This document shows positions 8,317 through 16,444 of a stretch of DNA of 20,773 nt, piece by piece. Both the position numbers and the translations under genes were made by a program. The number at the start of each line of letters is the position of its first letter. Positions within the stretch are counted from its first letter, which is position 1. Source of the stretch: CAYONM01 sp964405325 (lineage in GTDB: Bacteria; Planctomycetota; UBA11346). The notes beneath the pieces are model-generated. The model was not told the DNA's origin. It did not search any database and saw nothing but the letters and a program-made list of their open reading frames with translations. Location: assembly GCA_964405325.1 (NCBI GenBank), contig CAYONM010000040.1, forward strand, positions 1 to 20,773, read 5' to 3'.

Positions 8317-10944
8317 ATGGTCAAACGCAAGAACAGCCCCCGTAAAGAGCCCGAACTCGGCCTCGATGAACTCCGCCTGCAGAGCGACAACCAGCTGACC
8401 GCCGTTCGCGAAGCCCTGGCCCAAGCCCAGACCGCGCACCAGGCCCTGACTGGCGTGCAGCAACAACTCAGCAGCCAGGAACAGGCGACGCTCAGCCGCC
8501 TGGAGTCCGAGTTGGCCGAAGCCGTGCAGGTCGGTGATACAGCGCGCGACCAGGTCAGCGAGCTGACCAACACCGCCGCCGACACCGGTCGCGAGGTCAA
8601 AGGTGCCCTGAAAGCCCTACGCAGTCTGGCCAGCGGCCTGCGCGCCATCCCGGACCCACTCAAACCCCTGCAGGACGACGACACCGACGCCGAGCTCCAA
8701 GCCGCCACCGACACTGTCACCGAGCTGATCGACAACAAAGCCGGTCTGCCTACCGACTTGGCCGGCATGACCCCGGCCCTGGCCGCTCTACGCGAGCTGG
8801 TCGATCACCTGCAAGCGCGCGTCAAACTCCAAAGCAACCGGGTCAAACTGCTGCGGAAGCACCTGGGCGAAGTCCAAAGCGACAAGAGCAGCCTAGAAGA
8901 CGAGCGCGAGCAGTTGCTGACTTGCGGTGCCGACACCGAGCAAGCCCTCGACGCCACCAGCAGCGAACTGGAGCAAGCGCGCGCCGAATTGGCCAATCTG
9001 CAGGAAGAACTCGAGCAGACCCAGACCGCCGCCCAACAGGCCGAGCAGGACCACACCGACGCCCTGGCCGAAGCCGATGGTCGGCAGGAAGAGCTGGAAG
9101 ACCGGCTCCAGGCCAGCGAAAGCCGGGCTGACGACCTGGACACCCGCCTCGGCAGCCTCCGCGACCTGGTCGTCAAATCCGAACGCGCTCTGGTCGATCT
9201 GTCCGAAAGCCTGGTCGCCATCGCCGATGCCGACCTGGCCCGTGACGCCGAAGTCGAAAGCGCCAACCTGGGTATTCCCCGCGACGAACTCGAAGCCCTG
9301 TGCAAAGACGCCGGCGAGGAATGGGACGCCGAAGTCGACGAGCTGTTCCGCGACGATCTGGGCGAAGACATGGCCACCGCCGCCAAGAACCTGTCCGAGG
9401 CTTTGAGCGAGCGCATGCAGGCCCTGACCGACGCCGTCTTGACCAGCCGTGACCAGGTCGAACAGCTGAGCGCTGACAAAGAAGACCTGGAAGGCGAACT
9501 CGACAGCGCCCGCGACGAGCTGCGCAGCACCGAATCCGACCTCAGCCGCACCCAGGCCCAACTGGACGCCAGCCAGGCCGAAGTGGAACAGCTGAACCAG
9601 GAATACTCCGAGAAGCAGCAAGAACTCGCCACCCTGCGCGGCGAATTGGCCGACGCCCACTCCGAACTGGACGGCCTGCGGCGCAAGGCCGCCTTGGCTG
9701 ACGAGCTGAAGGACCAGATGAGCCAGACCAGCGGTGAACTGGACCAGATCCGCGACCAACTGAGCAAAGCCGGCACCAGCCGCGACCAATGGGCCGAAGC
9801 CCAAGCCCGCCTGGCCCAAGGCCTGGTGGACCTGGCCACTGCCACCGACGGCGCCCTGCAAGCCGGCAAACTGAAGGTCGGCGGCCACGTCAGCCGCTTC
9901 ACCAAGACCTTCCAGAAGCTGGACGAAGCCCGCACCGCCTCCGATGTGGACATGCTGCGTATCATCAAGGCCTCCATCGACGTGGTCGAGAAGTGCACCG
10001 CCCGCTTGAGCCAGATCGGCCTCGAACTGGAGAAGCGTGGCGACGATCTACAAAGCGCCCAGCAGCAGCTCACCAGTCTGCAAGCCGATGGCCAGAAAGC
10101 CCAGCACAGCCTGAGCGAACAGGCCGAACAGTTACGACACCTGAAGGCCGACAGCCAGGAACTGACCAAGGTCAGCAAACAGTTGAGCAAACTGGAAGAA
10201 CAGCTGGTCAAGAAGACCCAGGCCCTGGACACCGCCGAGGCGGAGCTGAAACAACACAAGGGCATGCTACGCCAGACCCGCGCCGAGCTGGAAGAAGCTC
10301 GCGCCCGCGAGGCCGAGGTCTCCGACAGTCTCGGCTCGGAACTAGATGAACTGCGCACCCGTCTGACCAGCGAGAACACCACTCGCCGACAAACCGAATC
10401 AAATGCCCAAGACCAGCGCGAAGAGCTCGAAGCCCAGATCGCCACCCTGCAGGCCCGCTCCAGCGAACTGGAGCGTCGCCTGGACGAGCGCGACAACGAA
10501 CTGGCCGACCTGCACAACCAGCTGGAAGACGCCGGTGACGCCGAAGCTCGCGCCAACGAACTGGAGGGCCGCATCAGCCGCCTGATCAACGAGCTGGATG
10601 GCAACCGCGATCGCATCCGCACCCTGGAGGCCGAGCTCACCGAACGCAGCGACAACGTCGTCCTCGAGCGCGAACTGAACCAGGTCCAGGCCGAACGCGA
10701 CGCTGCCCAGGACAAGGTCCGCGACTTGGAGCGCACCCAGGCCAACGCCGCCGGCGAGGTCGCCAGCCTGCAAAGCACCAACGCCAGCCTGCAGAAAAAA
10801 ATCGAAAAGGCAGTGGAACTGCACCGCCGCGAGCAAGAACAGCTGCGCGAGCGCTACGACAGCGTGGTCGAAGACAACCGCCGCATGAAGGAACAGCTCG
10901 CCGGCCTCAACGCCCGCGTCCGCTCCCTGACCAGCGTCGACTGA
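8317..10944 (+). CDS. Large coiled-coil protein, shorter paralogue of the upstream giant
   Basis: 875 residues, family not recognised. The start is supported by AAGGA at about 8305-8309, 7 nt upstream. It follows the giant gene by 27 nt, so the two are almost certainly co-transcribed. Residues 1-20 are basic and polar. Coiled coil (about 20-95, 175-280, 375-490, 570-865) is interrupted by three helical, non-heptad segments at about 95-175, 280-375 and 490-570. The third contains VSRFTKTFQKLDEARTAS, matching KRFTRSTMHLDQAAQSS at the same relative place in the giant protein. Both proteins end alike (here LNARVRSLTSVD). It has more Lys, Thr and Ser than its partner and no long near-identical repeats. 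No signal peptide, membrane segment or nucleotide-binding motif was seen, so it is probably a cytoplasmic filament or scaffold partner. Confidence 0.85.
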   Translation: MVKRKNSPRKEPELGLDELRLQSDNQLTAVREALAQAQTAHQALTGVQQQLSSQEQATLSRLESELAEAVQVGDTARDQVSELTNTAADTGREVKGALKALRSLASGLRAIPDPLKPLQDDDTDAELQAATDTVTELIDNKAGLPTDLAGMTPALAALRELVDHLQARVKLQSNRVKLLRKHLGEVQSDKSSLEDEREQLLTCGADTEQALDATSSELEQARAELANLQEELEQTQTAAQQAEQDHTDALAEADGRQEELEDRLQASESRADDLDTRLGSLRDLVVKSERALVDLSESLVAIADADLARDAEVESANLGIPRDELEALCKDAGEEWDAEVDELFRDDLGEDMATAAKNLSEALSERMQALTDAVLTSRDQVEQLSADKEDLEGELDSARDELRSTESDLSRTQAQLDASQAEVEQLNQEYSEKQQELATLRGELADAHSELDGLRRKAALADELKDQMSQTSGELDQIRDQLSKAGTSRDQWAEAQARLAQGLVDLATATDGALQAGKLKVGGHVSRFTKTFQKLDEARTASDVDMLRIIKASIDVVEKCTARLSQIGLELEKRGDDLQSAQQQLTSLQADGQKAQHSLSEQAEQLRHLKADSQELTKVSKQLSKLEEQLVKKTQALDTAEAELKQHKGMLRQTRAELEEARAREAEVSDSLGSELDELRTRLTSENTTRRQTESNAQDQREELEAQIATLQARSSELERRLDERDNELADLHNQLEDAGDAEARANELEGRISRLINELDGNRDRIRTLEAELTERSDNVVLERELNQVQAERDAAQDKVRDLERTQANAAGEVASLQSTNASLQKKIEKAVELHRREQEQLRERYDSVVEDNRRMKEQLAGLNARVRSLTSVD

Positions 10945-10965
10945 ACCGAAAAGCTGCTCACACAC

Positions 10966-10995
10966 ACAACCCGCGACCATTTGGCCGCGGGTTGT
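10966..10995 (+). terminator. Hairpin after the coiled-coil operon
   Basis: ACAACCCGCG (10966-10975) pairs perfectly with CGCGGGTTGT (10986-10995) around a 10-nt loop, 21 nt after the stop of the second coiled-coil gene. There is no T-run after it, so it may only slow polymerase or stabilise the 3' end; full termination may occur at 11140-11168. Between the two hairpins I see no gene or clear signal. Confidence 0.45.
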
Positions 10996-11139
10996 TCCGT
11001 CTGATGGCCCTGGTCAGTATCCTGGAAATGCCTGCGAAAAGCAAAGCTGCAAGGTTTTCGAATTCCTGCAGCAGTCCTTCAGCCTCTCGAATCGCGATGA
11101 GAACAGGCCGAGCCTGGCTTCACCCCCCTGAACGGATAC

Positions 11140-11168
11140 AAAACCGGAGCCGCCAGGCCCCGGTTTTT
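11140..11168. terminator. Bidirectional rho-independent terminator between convergent operons
   Basis: AAAACCGG (11140-11147) pairs with CCGGTTTT (11160-11167), extended by GCC/GGC inside. T-runs follow on both strands (TTTTT on plus; the A-tract reads TTTT on minus). It lies between the plus-strand coiled-coil operon and the minus-strand nfn gene ending at 11207, and can serve both. Confidence 0.75.
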
Positions 11169-11206
11169 CCATTACCACATCACCATAAATCCGATTCCTT
11201 AGGACG

Positions 11207-13519
11207 TCATTTCGTCACGGCGGACTGCAGAAAATCGATGATATGTGCCGCTGCCTGTTTGCCGGCGCCCATGGCTTCGATCACGGTGGCGGCACCGGTG
11301 ACGATGTCGCCGCCAGCGAAGACGCCGGGGATATTGGTCATCAGTTTGTCGTCGGTGCCGATGTTGCCGCGCTTGCTCAAGGACAATTCCGGCCAGTTCT
11401 TGGTCAGCATGGGATTGGGACCCTGACCGATGGCCTCCACCACCTGGTCCACGTCCAGGGTGAAGCGCTCGCCGGTCGGGACCGGGCGACGACGGCCGCT
11501 GTCGTCTGGCTCACCCAGTTGCATTTTTTCGCAGACCATGCCGCAGACCTGATCGTTGTCATCGCCCTGGATCTCCAGCGGGCTGGTCAACTCGCAGATC
11601 TCGATACCCTCATCCAAGGCGTGATGCACCTCCTCCAATCGCGCCGGCATTTCGGCGCGGGTGCGACGATAGACGATGCTGACCTGCTCCGCACCCAGGC
11701 GCAGCGCGCTGCGGGCAGCGTCCATGGCCACGTTGCCGCCACCGATTACCGCGGTGTGACGACCGGTCAGCACCGGAGTGTCGAAGGCGAGATCGTAGGC
11801 ACGCATCAGATTGATGCGGGTCAGGAATTCATTGGCGGAATAGACGTTCTTGTAGTTCTCGCCAGGAATACCGAGAAAGACCGGCAAGCCGGCACCGGTG
11901 GCGATGAATACCGCGTCAAAGCCTTCTTCCTGCAGATAGGGCACGGTTATGGCCGTGCCGATGGGCTGCGACAGACGGATATCGACACCCAATTTCGCCA
12001 GAGTCTCGCATTCGCGTTGAACCACCGCCTTGGGCAGACGGAACTCCGGAATGCCGTACATCAGCACACCACCCAGGGCGTGCAGGGCCTCGAACATGGT
12101 GACCTGGTAACCATTTGCCGCCAATTCCGCCGCGCAGGTGATGCCGGCCGGACCGCCACCGACAATGGCGATGCGCTCCGACTTTGGTTCTGCAGGCGGC
12201 TGGACCGCATCCTTGCCCTGGGCGATCTGATAATCAGCGACAAAACGTTCCAAGCGACCGATGGCGACCGGCTCCTGTTTTTTCGCCAGGATACAGCGCT
12301 CTTCGCACTGGGTTTCCTGCGGACAAACGCGGCCGCAGATGGCAGGCAGCTTGTTGTCTTTTTTCAGATGCTCGGCAGCACCGAGGAAATCTCCCTCGGC
12401 GATCCGTTTGATGAATCCAGGAATATCCACATTCACCGGACAACCAGCAATGCAGTCTGGTTTTTTGCATTGCAGGCAACGGTCGGCTTCCACTTTGGCC
12501 ATGGCCGCCGTGTAACCGAGCGCGACCTCGTCGAAATTGCTGCCGCGATACGTGGCATCCTGCTCGGGCATGGGCACGCGCTGCTTGCGCCGTTTGGCCT
12601 GCCGCTTCTTGGTGGGATGCGCGGCTCGTTCCTTGGCCGCCCCCTCTTGGCTGCGGTAGGTCTGCATACGACTCATGAACAGGTCCCAGTTCAATTTATG
12701 CGCATCGAATTCGGGACCGTCGACGCAGGTGAACTTGGTATCACCACCAATATCCACCCGGCAGCCGCCACACATGCCGGTACCGTCGACCATGACCGTG
12801 TTCAGGCTGACGATGGTCGGGATCTGATACTGCTCGGTGAGTTGCGATACCACTCGCATCATGATCGGCGGGCCGATGGCGATGACACGGTCGATGGTTT
12901 CTCCTTCTTTAATGAGTCGCTCCAAGACCGTGGTGACAAAACCCTGCTCACCCACGGAACCATCGTCGGTGACCAGATGCGCTTGATCGGCACAGGCGCG
13001 CATCTTGTCTTCCCACATCAACAGGTTGCCGCTGCGCGCACCCATGATGGAAATCACCCGGTTGCCGGCTTCGCGCAAGGCTCGCTGGATGGGATACACC
13101 GGAGCAATGCCCAAGCCGCCACCCACACAGACCACGGTACCGAAATGCTGAATATCGCTGGCATGCCCCAGGGGGCCGACCACGTCCTGGAAGCGCTCGC
13201 CTTCCTGGAGACTGCAGATCTTGTGCGAGCTGACCCCCACATCCTGGACCACCATGGTGATGGTGCCGGCGTCGCGGTCGAAATCGGCAATGGTGAGCGG
13301 GATGCGCTCGGCGTTCTCATCGACTCGCACCACGATGAACTGACCCGGCTTGGCGAATGTGGCGATGGACGGACAGCGCACCTCGAACTCGGTGATCACC
13401 TCGGACAGGTGTTCCACGCGGACGATGCGATTCAGATCTTCGTCCGGACGCTTCAGGATGTTGTAACGGTTGTCGGGATTGCCTTTGCAGACTTCCGGGG
13501 ACGGAATGTCAAGGTCCAT
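11207..13519 (-). CDS. nfnAB: Fused NfnA-NfnB electron-bifurcating ferredoxin:NADP+ oxidoreductase
   Basis: Nfn oxidises NADH and reduced ferredoxin together to reduce NADP+, reversibly, in the cytoplasm. The 770-residue protein joins both subunits. Residues 1-285 are the ferredoxin-NADP reductase-like NfnA/SudB half: FAD motif RIPLTIAD (72-79), NAD-binding GGGLGIAP (133-140), and [2Fe-2S] ligands C250, C253 and C265, with D245 a possible fourth as described for NfnA. A basic linker (about 287-315) leads to the glutamate-synthase-small-subunit-like NfnB half: [4Fe-4S] cysteines 348/351/356/360 and 395/399/405/409, FAD motif VGGGPAG (453-459), NADPH motif VIGGGNVAMD (591-600) and a C-terminal FAD motif near 733-750. 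The start at 13519 is preferred over 13540 because AAAGG lies 7 nt upstream. Automated annotation may call it glutamate synthase or sulfide dehydrogenase; no glutamate synthase large subunit is nearby, and the divergent rnf operon supports Nfn. Confidence 0.88.
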   Translation of the reverse strand: MDLDIPSPEVCKGNPDNRYNILKRPDEDLNRIVRVEHLSEVITEFEVRCPSIATFAKPGQFIVVRVDENAERIPLTIADFDRDAGTITMVVQDVGVSSHKICSLQEGERFQDVVGPLGHASDIQHFGTVVCVGGGLGIAPVYPIQRALREAGNRVISIMGARSGNLLMWEDKMRACADQAHLVTDDGSVGEQGFVTTVLERLIKEGETIDRVIAIGPPIMMRVVSQLTEQYQIPTIVSLNTVMVDGTGMCGGCRVDIGGDTKFTCVDGPEFDAHKLNWDLFMSRMQTYRSQEGAAKERAAHPTKKRQAKRRKQRVPMPEQDATYRGSNFDEVALGYTAAMAKVEADRCLQCKKPDCIAGCPVNVDIPGFIKRIAEGDFLGAAEHLKKDNKLPAICGRVCPQETQCEERCILAKKQEPVAIGRLERFVADYQIAQGKDAVQPPAEPKSERIAIVGGGPAGITCAAELAANGYQVTMFEALHALGGVLMYGIPEFRLPKAVVQRECETLAKLGVDIRLSQPIGTAITVPYLQEEGFDAVFIATGAGLPVFLGIPGENYKNVYSANEFLTRINLMRAYDLAFDTPVLTGRHTAVIGGGNVAMDAARSALRLGAEQVSIVYRRTRAEMPARLEEVHHALDEGIEICELTSPLEIQGDDNDQVCGMVCEKMQLGEPDDSGRRRPVPTGERFTLDVDQVVEAIGQGPNPMLTKNWPELSLSKRGNIGTDDKLMTNIPGVFAGGDIVTGAATVIEAMGAGKQAAAHIIDFLQSAVTK

Positions 13520-13645
13520 GTGGCGGCCTTTCGAAATCATATACGATCTTGGATGTGTGCTTCGACCATGCGTGCAATCTGAGTTCCCACAAGGTTGAGC
13601 ACATTAACAAGGAATCCGACAAGGAAATTGGTATAACCTGTTGCC

Positions 13646-13661
13646 GGCTTTGCCCAAAGCC
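13646..13661. promoter_or_regulatory. Palindrome in the nfn-rnf divergent region, possible operator
   Basis: GGCTTTG-CC-CAAAGCC is a perfect 7-bp inverted repeat with a 2-bp spacer. It lies midway in the 291-nt gap between the nfn and rnf starts, just downstream of a TATAAC (plus) / TATACC (minus-strand) hexamer near 13631-13640. Its position suits a regulator controlling both operons, but the regulator is unknown and the flanking -35 elements are weak. No other clear signal was seen in 13520-13810. Confidence 0.3.
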
Positions 13662-13810
13662 AACCGATTCAGCCTTCCACTGTCCGTGTATGCCCTGCCT
13701 GCATCGACCAGAATCCAGTCAGGCTATACCGGTTTTTATCTTATGATCCTCGTTTGCACCGCTTCCGACGCCTCGTAAGTTGCGCCGCCCAAACGACACC
13801 TGCTTAGAAC

Positions 13811-14098
13811 ATGTCCGACCATTCCACCAGCTGTGGCGCCTGCCCCCAATCCGACTGCCCATCACGTGATGCCGGCAGCTGTCCGCCTGGTGATCAGAGC
13901 GGCTGGCAGCTGGCCAGCGCTGCCCTATTGAGCTTTGGCCTGCCGTTGATCGCCTGCCTGGCAGGGACTGCGCTGCTGGGACCAGAACCGGTTCGCCGTC
14001 TGATCGGTGCCGTGCTGGGTCTGGCCGCCGGCGCCGCTCTGGCCAGCAGCCTGTGCCGTTTCCTTTACCGCCAGCCCGCAGGAACGCCCAGCCCATGA
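13811..14098 (+). CDS. Small Cys-rich two-helix membrane protein, RseC-like C-terminal part
   Basis: 95 residues. The first 24 contain five cysteines (SCGACPQSDCP ... GSC), followed by two hydrophobic stretches at about 32-55 and 61-82, probably membrane helices with a short loop. RseC-family proteins, encoded in many rnf loci and involved in SoxR reduction, have an N-terminal beta domain, a Cys cluster and two helices; this resembles only the last two parts. It is the first gene of the rnf operon, and its stop overlaps the rnfC start as ATGA (14095-14098), so the two are translationally coupled. No strong ribosome binding site precedes the ATG. The Cys cluster may bind an Fe-S cluster or help mature Rnf; that is inference. 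The gene is well supported, the family name less so. Confidence 0.65.
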   Translation: MSDHSTSCGACPQSDCPSRDAGSCPPGDQSGWQLASAALLSFGLPLIACLAGTALLGPEPVRRLIGAVLGLAAGAALASSLCRFLYRQPAGTPSP

Positions 14099-15444
14099 TC
14101 GCCCCCGCCATCCGCCGCTTTCCGCACGGGGTGCACCCCCACGGCCAGAAGCACATCGCCGAGAACATGGCGATCGAGGTGCTGCCCACACCCAAGGAAC
14201 TGCGCCTCTGCACCCAACAACACCTGGGCGCGCCGGCCAAGCCGACCGTCAAACCGCGAGTCGAGGTCACCGCCGGGCAACAGCTGGCTGAAGCCGGCGG
14301 CTTCGTATCGGCACCGGTCCACGCGCCCTATGCCGGCAAAACCGCGGCCATGGCTGTGGCCACCCTGCCCAATGGCCGGCACGTGGAAGCGATTCCGCTC
14401 AAGGTCGATGCGCAGGCCGAGCACCTGGCAGGCCACGCCCTGTACGATGCCATCTACGGCGGCGAATGGCCAACCGAGGGTTTCGACCAGGATCCCGACG
14501 CCATCGCCCAGGCAGCCTTGGATGCCGGCTTGGCGGGCTTGGGTGGCGCCGCCTTCCCGACCCATGTCAAACTACGCCGCAACGACGCCAAACCCATCGA
14601 CGTGCTGCTGCTCAACGGTGCCGAATGCGAGCCCTACCTGACCGCCAACCAGCGACTGATGATGCAGGCACCCGAACCCATCGTCACCGGTGCCCTGTTG
14701 GCCCAGCGGGCCTTGAACGCGAAACTGGTCCGCATCGGCATCGAGGACAACAAACCCGCCGCCATCGAAGCCATCCGTAAAGCCGCCGCCGGAACCGGCA
14801 TCGAAGTGGTGGCACTGCCCACCCGCTACCCGCAAGGCGGTGAAAAACAGTTGATCTACGCCATGGCCGGTCGGGCGGTCCCCCTGGGCGCACTACCCTT
14901 GGACGTCGGCGTGGTGGTCTTGAATGTCGCCACCTCCGCCGCGCTGGCACGGGCCGTGCTGCGTGGCGAGCCGCTGACCCACAATGTGGTCACGGTCACC
15001 GGACACGGCATCACCACCCCCAAAAACATCCTCGCGCCGATCGGCACCGCCTACGCCGAACTGGTGGATTTCTGCGGCGGACTCACCGACCAGGCCGCAT
15101 GCGTGGTCGCCGGTGGACCGATGATGGGTTTCACCATGCAGAATCTGACAGCACCCATCACCAAGGGCACCAGTGGCATCACCGTGCTGAGCCATGATGA
15201 GATTCGCAAGGCCACTGAAACCAACTGCGTTCGCTGCGGCCGCTGTGTGGAGGTGTGTCCGATGAATCTGGTCCCCACCCGCATCGCCATGGGCGTACGC
15301 GCCGGCAACCTGGACGTGGCCGAACAGTACCACATTGGTGCCTGCATGGAATGCGGCTGCTGCGCCTATACCTGCCCCGCCTCCCTCCCCCTCGTGCAAT
15401 TGATCCGGGTCGGCAAGGTCGGCCTGCGTAACCGGAAGAGCTGA
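14095..15444 (+). CDS. rnfC: Rnf complex subunit C, NADH-binding Fe-S flavoprotein
   Basis: RnfC is the peripheral subunit where NAD(H) reacts. The 449 residues show the family's N-terminal GVHPHGQK (12-19), the flavin/NADH region GLGGAAFPTHVKL (148-160) with NGAECEPY (174-181), and two ferredoxin-type [4Fe-4S] motifs: C378, C381, C384, C388 and C417, C420, C423, C427. The start at 14095 overlaps the upstream stop by 4 nt; an in-frame ATG at 14053 lies inside the upstream gene and lacks homology. The length is typical of C-first rnf operons and lacks the long Ala/Lys repeat tail of many gammaproteobacterial RnfC proteins. Confidence 0.95.
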   Translation: MIAPAIRRFPHGVHPHGQKHIAENMAIEVLPTPKELRLCTQQHLGAPAKPTVKPRVEVTAGQQLAEAGGFVSAPVHAPYAGKTAAMAVATLPNGRHVEAIPLKVDAQAEHLAGHALYDAIYGGEWPTEGFDQDPDAIAQAALDAGLAGLGGAAFPTHVKLRRNDAKPIDVLLLNGAECEPYLTANQRLMMQAPEPIVTGALLAQRALNAKLVRIGIEDNKPAAIEAIRKAAAGTGIEVVALPTRYPQGGEKQLIYAMAGRAVPLGALPLDVGVVVLNVATSAALARAVLRGEPLTHNVVTVTGHGITTPKNILAPIGTAYAELVDFCGGLTDQAACVVAGGPMMGFTMQNLTAPITKGTSGITVLSHDEIRKATETNCVRCGRCVEVCPMNLVPTRIAMGVRAGNLDVAEQYHIGACMECGCCAYTCPASLPLVQLIRVGKVGLRNRKS

Positions 15445-15448
15445 TCCC

Positions 15449-16441
15449 ATGGCCGACGCCACCCCTGCGCCTGCACCACTGTTGCAGGTGAACTCCTCTC
15501 CCCACATCGCCGACACCAGGCTCACCACCCAGGGCATGATGCTCGATGTCCTGATCGCCCTGGCCCCGGCGCTGATCGCCTCGCTGGTGGTGTTCGGCAC
15601 CGGCGCGCTGCTGGTGCTGGGCATGTGCGTCTTCACCTGCTGCGCCACCGAAGCCATCGGCGCCAAAATGCTGGGCAAGCCAATCACCTTGCTGGACGGC
15701 TCGGCGGTCATCACCGGTGTGATTCTGGGCTTCTCGCTCCCGGTCACCGCGCCCTGGCAGGTGTGCCTGATCGGTTCCGCCGTGGCCATCGGTCTGGGCA
15801 AGCTGGCCTTTGGCGGCCTGGGCTACAATATATTCAACCCGGCCATGGTCGGCCGCGCTTTCATCATGCTGAGTTTCGCCGGCTATCTGGGCGCGCCAGC
15901 CTACGTGCTGAGCGGCGCGGATGTCGGGGTGCTGAGCCAAGCGACGCCGCTGACCCAGGTCCAGGGCATGGCCGAAGCCGCCGCCAATCTGGATCTCCTG
16001 GCGCTGTTCATCGGTAAGGTGAACGGCTCCCTGGGCGAAACCTCCGCGCTGGGCCTGCTGTTGGGCGGTCTGTATTTATGCTGGCGACGAAGCGCTGCCT
16101 GGGAAATCCCCGCCGCTGCCATCGTTACCACCGCACTATTGGGCGGCTTGGCCAATCTGCTGGGTGTCAGCCAGCTCACCGCCTGGCAGCATCTGGCGGC
16201 CGGCAGCTTCATGCTGGGGGCCTTTTTCATCATCACCGATCCCGTCTCCAGCCCGCTTACCAAAAAAGGCAAACTGATCTATGGCGCGCTGTTCGGCTTT
16301 TTTGTGGTCCTGCTGCGTACCATGAGCAGTTATCCCGAGGGCGTGATGTTTGCGGTGCTGCTGGTCAACGCCATCGCCCCGCTCCTGAACCGGGCCACCA
16401 TTCCGCAACCCCTGGGCGGCTTCGCCCCGAAGAAGGCATGA
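15449..16441 (+). CDS. rnfD: Rnf complex subunit D, membrane flavoprotein
   Basis: RnfD is an integral membrane subunit of the NqrB/RnfD family, carrying covalent FMN and lying in the ion-translocation path. The 330 residues include several hydrophobic helices, YNIFNPAMVGRAF (126-138) and GSFMLGAFFIITDPVSSP (252-269), both family hallmarks. The FMN-linked threonine should be T166 in SQATPL (163-168); the residue two before it is Gln where the common motif has Gly (S/T-G-A-T). GGAAGAG about 9 nt upstream is the ribosome binding site, and the gene starts 4 nt after rnfC. Confidence 0.95.
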   Translation: MADATPAPAPLLQVNSSPHIADTRLTTQGMMLDVLIALAPALIASLVVFGTGALLVLGMCVFTCCATEAIGAKMLGKPITLLDGSAVITGVILGFSLPVTAPWQVCLIGSAVAIGLGKLAFGGLGYNIFNPAMVGRAFIMLSFAGYLGAPAYVLSGADVGVLSQATPLTQVQGMAEAAANLDLLALFIGKVNGSLGETSALGLLLGGLYLCWRRSAAWEIPAAAIVTTALLGGLANLLGVSQLTAWQHLAAGSFMLGAFFIITDPVSSPLTKKGKLIYGALFGFFVVLLRTMSSYPEGVMFAVLLVNAIAPLLNRATIPQPLGGFAPKKA

Positions 16442-16444
16442 TTC

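Noticed and set aside
8805..10781. 658-codon minus-strand open frame
   Set aside because: Ser/Arg/Leu/Trp-rich shadow of the 875-residue coiled-coil gene, with no recognisable motif.
1125..10944. SMC, Rad50 or other ATPase identity for the coiled-coil proteins
   Set aside because: No Walker A, Walker B or ABC signature was found in either protein; similarity to such proteins would be coiled-coil bias.
11243..13582. 779-codon plus-strand open frame antisense to the Nfn gene
   Set aside because: The opposite strand encodes all the Nfn cofactor motifs; this frame is His/Asp/Gly-rich without a domain.
13630..13647. Sigma54 promoter (TGG ... TTGC) upstream of rnf
   Set aside because: The distance between the GG and GC elements is one base too long, and the remaining positions fit poorly.
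13549..13746. Cys-rich 65-codon plus-strand frame in the nfn-rnf gap
   Set aside because: No ribosome binding site, it covers the control region, and the cysteines show no ordered motif beyond chance.
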